Shown here one piece after another: positions 6,335 through 7,338 of a stretch of 7,338 nt of DNA. The stretch is taken from assembly GCA_018894595.1 (NCBI GenBank), contig JAHIPN010000256.1:1-7338 (forward strand), written 5' to 3'. The notes beneath the pieces were generated by a model, which was given only the letters and a program-made list of their open reading frames with translations, made no database searches and was not told the origin of the DNA. A program made the position numbers and the translations under genes. Every line of letters begins with the position of its first letter. Position 1 is the first letter of the stretch. This DNA comes from a bacterium (GTDB lineage: Bacteria > Atribacterota > JS1 > SB-45 > 34-128).

Positions 6335-7171
6335 ATGAAACATTTTTACTTTAAGAAAAATCATGCAGCCTTTATAGGTCTTTTAATTATTATTTTTTTT
6401 ATTTTTATTGCAATTATGAGCATTTTTTGGACACCTTTTGATCCTTTGGAGATGAATTTTAAAGAGATATTACAGGCTCCATGCTTTAAAACAAGGCATT
6501 TTATGGGAACTGACCAATTTGGAAGAGATATTTTATCACGTATTATCTATGGAAGCAGGATATCTCTTGGTGTCAGTTTTAGTGCAACATTTATAGCTGC
6601 TACCTTTGGAGTTTTAATGGGTATTTGGGCAGGATTTTTAGGAGGAATTTACGATAATTGTATAATGAGAATAAATGATATTCTTTTTTCTTTTCCTCCT
6701 CTTCTTTTAGCCATATTCATTATGGGAGTTCTTGGAGAAAATACTTATAATGTAATAATTGCTATAGGTATTGTCTATATTCCTCAGTTTGCTAGAATAA
6801 GCCGAGCAGCTATTTTAGCTATAAAGAATTTGGAATTTGTAGAAGCAGCTTCAGCTATAGGAGGAACTAGAAATCGTATTTTATTTAAGCATCTTTTACC
6901 TAATATTATACCTTGCCTTATAGTTCAAACTTCTTTATGTCTTTCCCTAGGAATTCTTCTGGAGTCATCCCTAAGTTTTTTAGGATTAGGGGTACAACCT
7001 CCGTTTCCTTCTTGGGGGAATATATTGGGTGATGCTAGAAGGTTTATCATTATTGCTCCATGGAGCGCTATATTTCCTGGATTAACTATTATTTTAATAG
7101 TTATTGGTTTTAATTTGTTAGGAGATGGCTTGAGAGATATTCTGGACCCAAGGTTAAAAAATGTGAGATAG
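6335..7171 (+). CDS. dppC: Peptide ABC transporter permease, DppC/OppC type
   Basis: This 278-residue membrane protein is the second permease subunit and pairs with the DppB-like product. After a short basic N-terminus (MKHFYFKKNHAAF) comes a membrane segment at about 12-32. The periplasmic loop holds the family hallmark HFMGTDQFGRDILSRIIYGSR (55-75). Further segments lie at about 79-101, 117-135, 138-152, 190-215 and 243-263. The EAA loop LEFVEAASAIGGTRNRILFKH (166-186) would contact the ATPase. ESSLSFLGLGVQPPFPSWG (210-228) and the terminal GDGLRDILDPRL are both typical of DppC. The gene starts 11 bp after dppB with AAGGAAAAA as ribosome site, so the two are surely cotranscribed. No ATP-binding subunit gene follows within the window; those usually come next or lie elsewhere. 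Confidence 0.94.
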   Translation: MKHFYFKKNHAAFIGLLIIIFFIFIAIMSIFWTPFDPLEMNFKEILQAPCFKTRHFMGTDQFGRDILSRIIYGSRISLGVSFSATFIAATFGVLMGIWAGFLGGIYDNCIMRINDILFSFPPLLLAIFIMGVLGENTYNVIIAIGIVYIPQFARISRAAILAIKNLEFVEAASAIGGTRNRILFKHLLPNIIPCLIVQTSLCLSLGILLESSLSFLGLGVQPPFPSWGNILGDARRFIIIAPWSAIFPGLTIILIVIGFNLLGDGLRDILDPRLKNVR

Positions 7172-7338
7172 CAATATTGTAGTACTCACTAATTTATACC
7201 CTCAAGTCCTTGAAATTCGGTTTATTTGATGTTAGGCGTTAAAGTTGAGATTAAGATAGAAAAAAGGTTTAAGAAAACTTAAAATATGTAGATAAGGTTA
7301 TAAAAATTCACCTCCAACTCTATAAAAAATCAATAAAA
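7172..7338. other. Spacer after dppC, no gene seen
   Basis: These 167 bp are AT-rich. A 6-bp hairpin TTTAAG/CTTAAA (7268-7283) and a tight TCAAG/CTTGA pair (7202-7213) are visible, but neither is followed by a T-run, so I call no terminator. A 17-codon frame from an ATG at about 7229 has no ribosome site. The beginning of an ABC ATPase gene, expected after DppC, is not recognisable here. Confidence 0.55.

Noticed and set aside
7229..7282. Short ATG frame (MLGVKVEIKIEKR) after dppC as a broken ABC ATPase start
   Set aside because: There is no ribosome site, Walker A is not reached and 17 codons are too few to support homology.
7290..7320. Minus-strand GGAGGTG as the ribosome site of a leftward gene
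   Set aside because: No ATG, GTG or TTG start at proper spacing leads into an open frame on that strand.
1..7338. CRISPR array, tRNA or rRNA genes, insertion sequence with transposase
   Set aside because: No regularly spaced repeats, cloverleaf, rRNA segments or transposase frames were seen on either strand.

Overview
The window is AT-rich DNA with nearly all signal on the + strand. It carries genes of cell-wall (peptidoglycan) salvage: a broken NlpC/P60 endopeptidase gene, a MurR/RpiR-type regulator, MurQ etherase, a GNAT acetyltransferase, and the binding protein and two permeases of a Dpp/Opp-type peptide ABC importer. Strong AAGGAGG-like ribosome sites and low GC suggest a Firmicutes-like or deep-branching anaerobe. 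The binding protein has a plain signal peptide without a lipobox cysteine. That fits a diderm lineage such as Halanaerobiia, Thermotogota or Atribacterota better than a monoderm, but the taxonomic guess is inference.

Layout. 1-504: 3' part of an NlpC/P60 gene with two compensating frameshifts and an internal deletion that removes the catalytic cysteine. 505-707: AT-rich spacer with a consensus sigma-A promoter (TTGACA, 17 bp, TATAAT) whose -35 box lies inside a perfect palindrome. 708-2543: murR-like gene and murQ, 42 bp apart, probably one transcript. 2544-2827: spacer with a second palindrome/promoter candidate. 2828-3325: GNAT acetyltransferase. 3326-3803: 478 bp without an intact gene, holding a decayed copy of the murQ 3' end (about 3380-3617) and then a structured stretch that matches domains V and VI of a group II intron (3700-3772). 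3804-7171: substrate-binding protein, then DppB-like and DppC-like permeases, with a 13-bp hairpin between the first two. 7172-7338: spacer; the ATPase genes of the importer are not in the window.

How it may work. The ABC importer would bring in peptides or muropeptides. MurQ converts MurNAc-6-phosphate to GlcNAc-6-phosphate plus D-lactate, and the SIS-domain regulator would sense a sugar phosphate and control the murRQ promoter through the palindrome. No MurP-type PTS, AnmK/MurK kinase or NagZ is visible, so the supply of MurNAc-6-P must be encoded elsewhere.

The most noteworthy content is genome wear: a dead hydrolase, a dead murQ duplicate and a probable 5'-truncated group II intron, all within one salvage locus, plus two palindromes placed the same way over candidate -35 boxes. 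I see no evidence for a wholly new defence or mobile system here.
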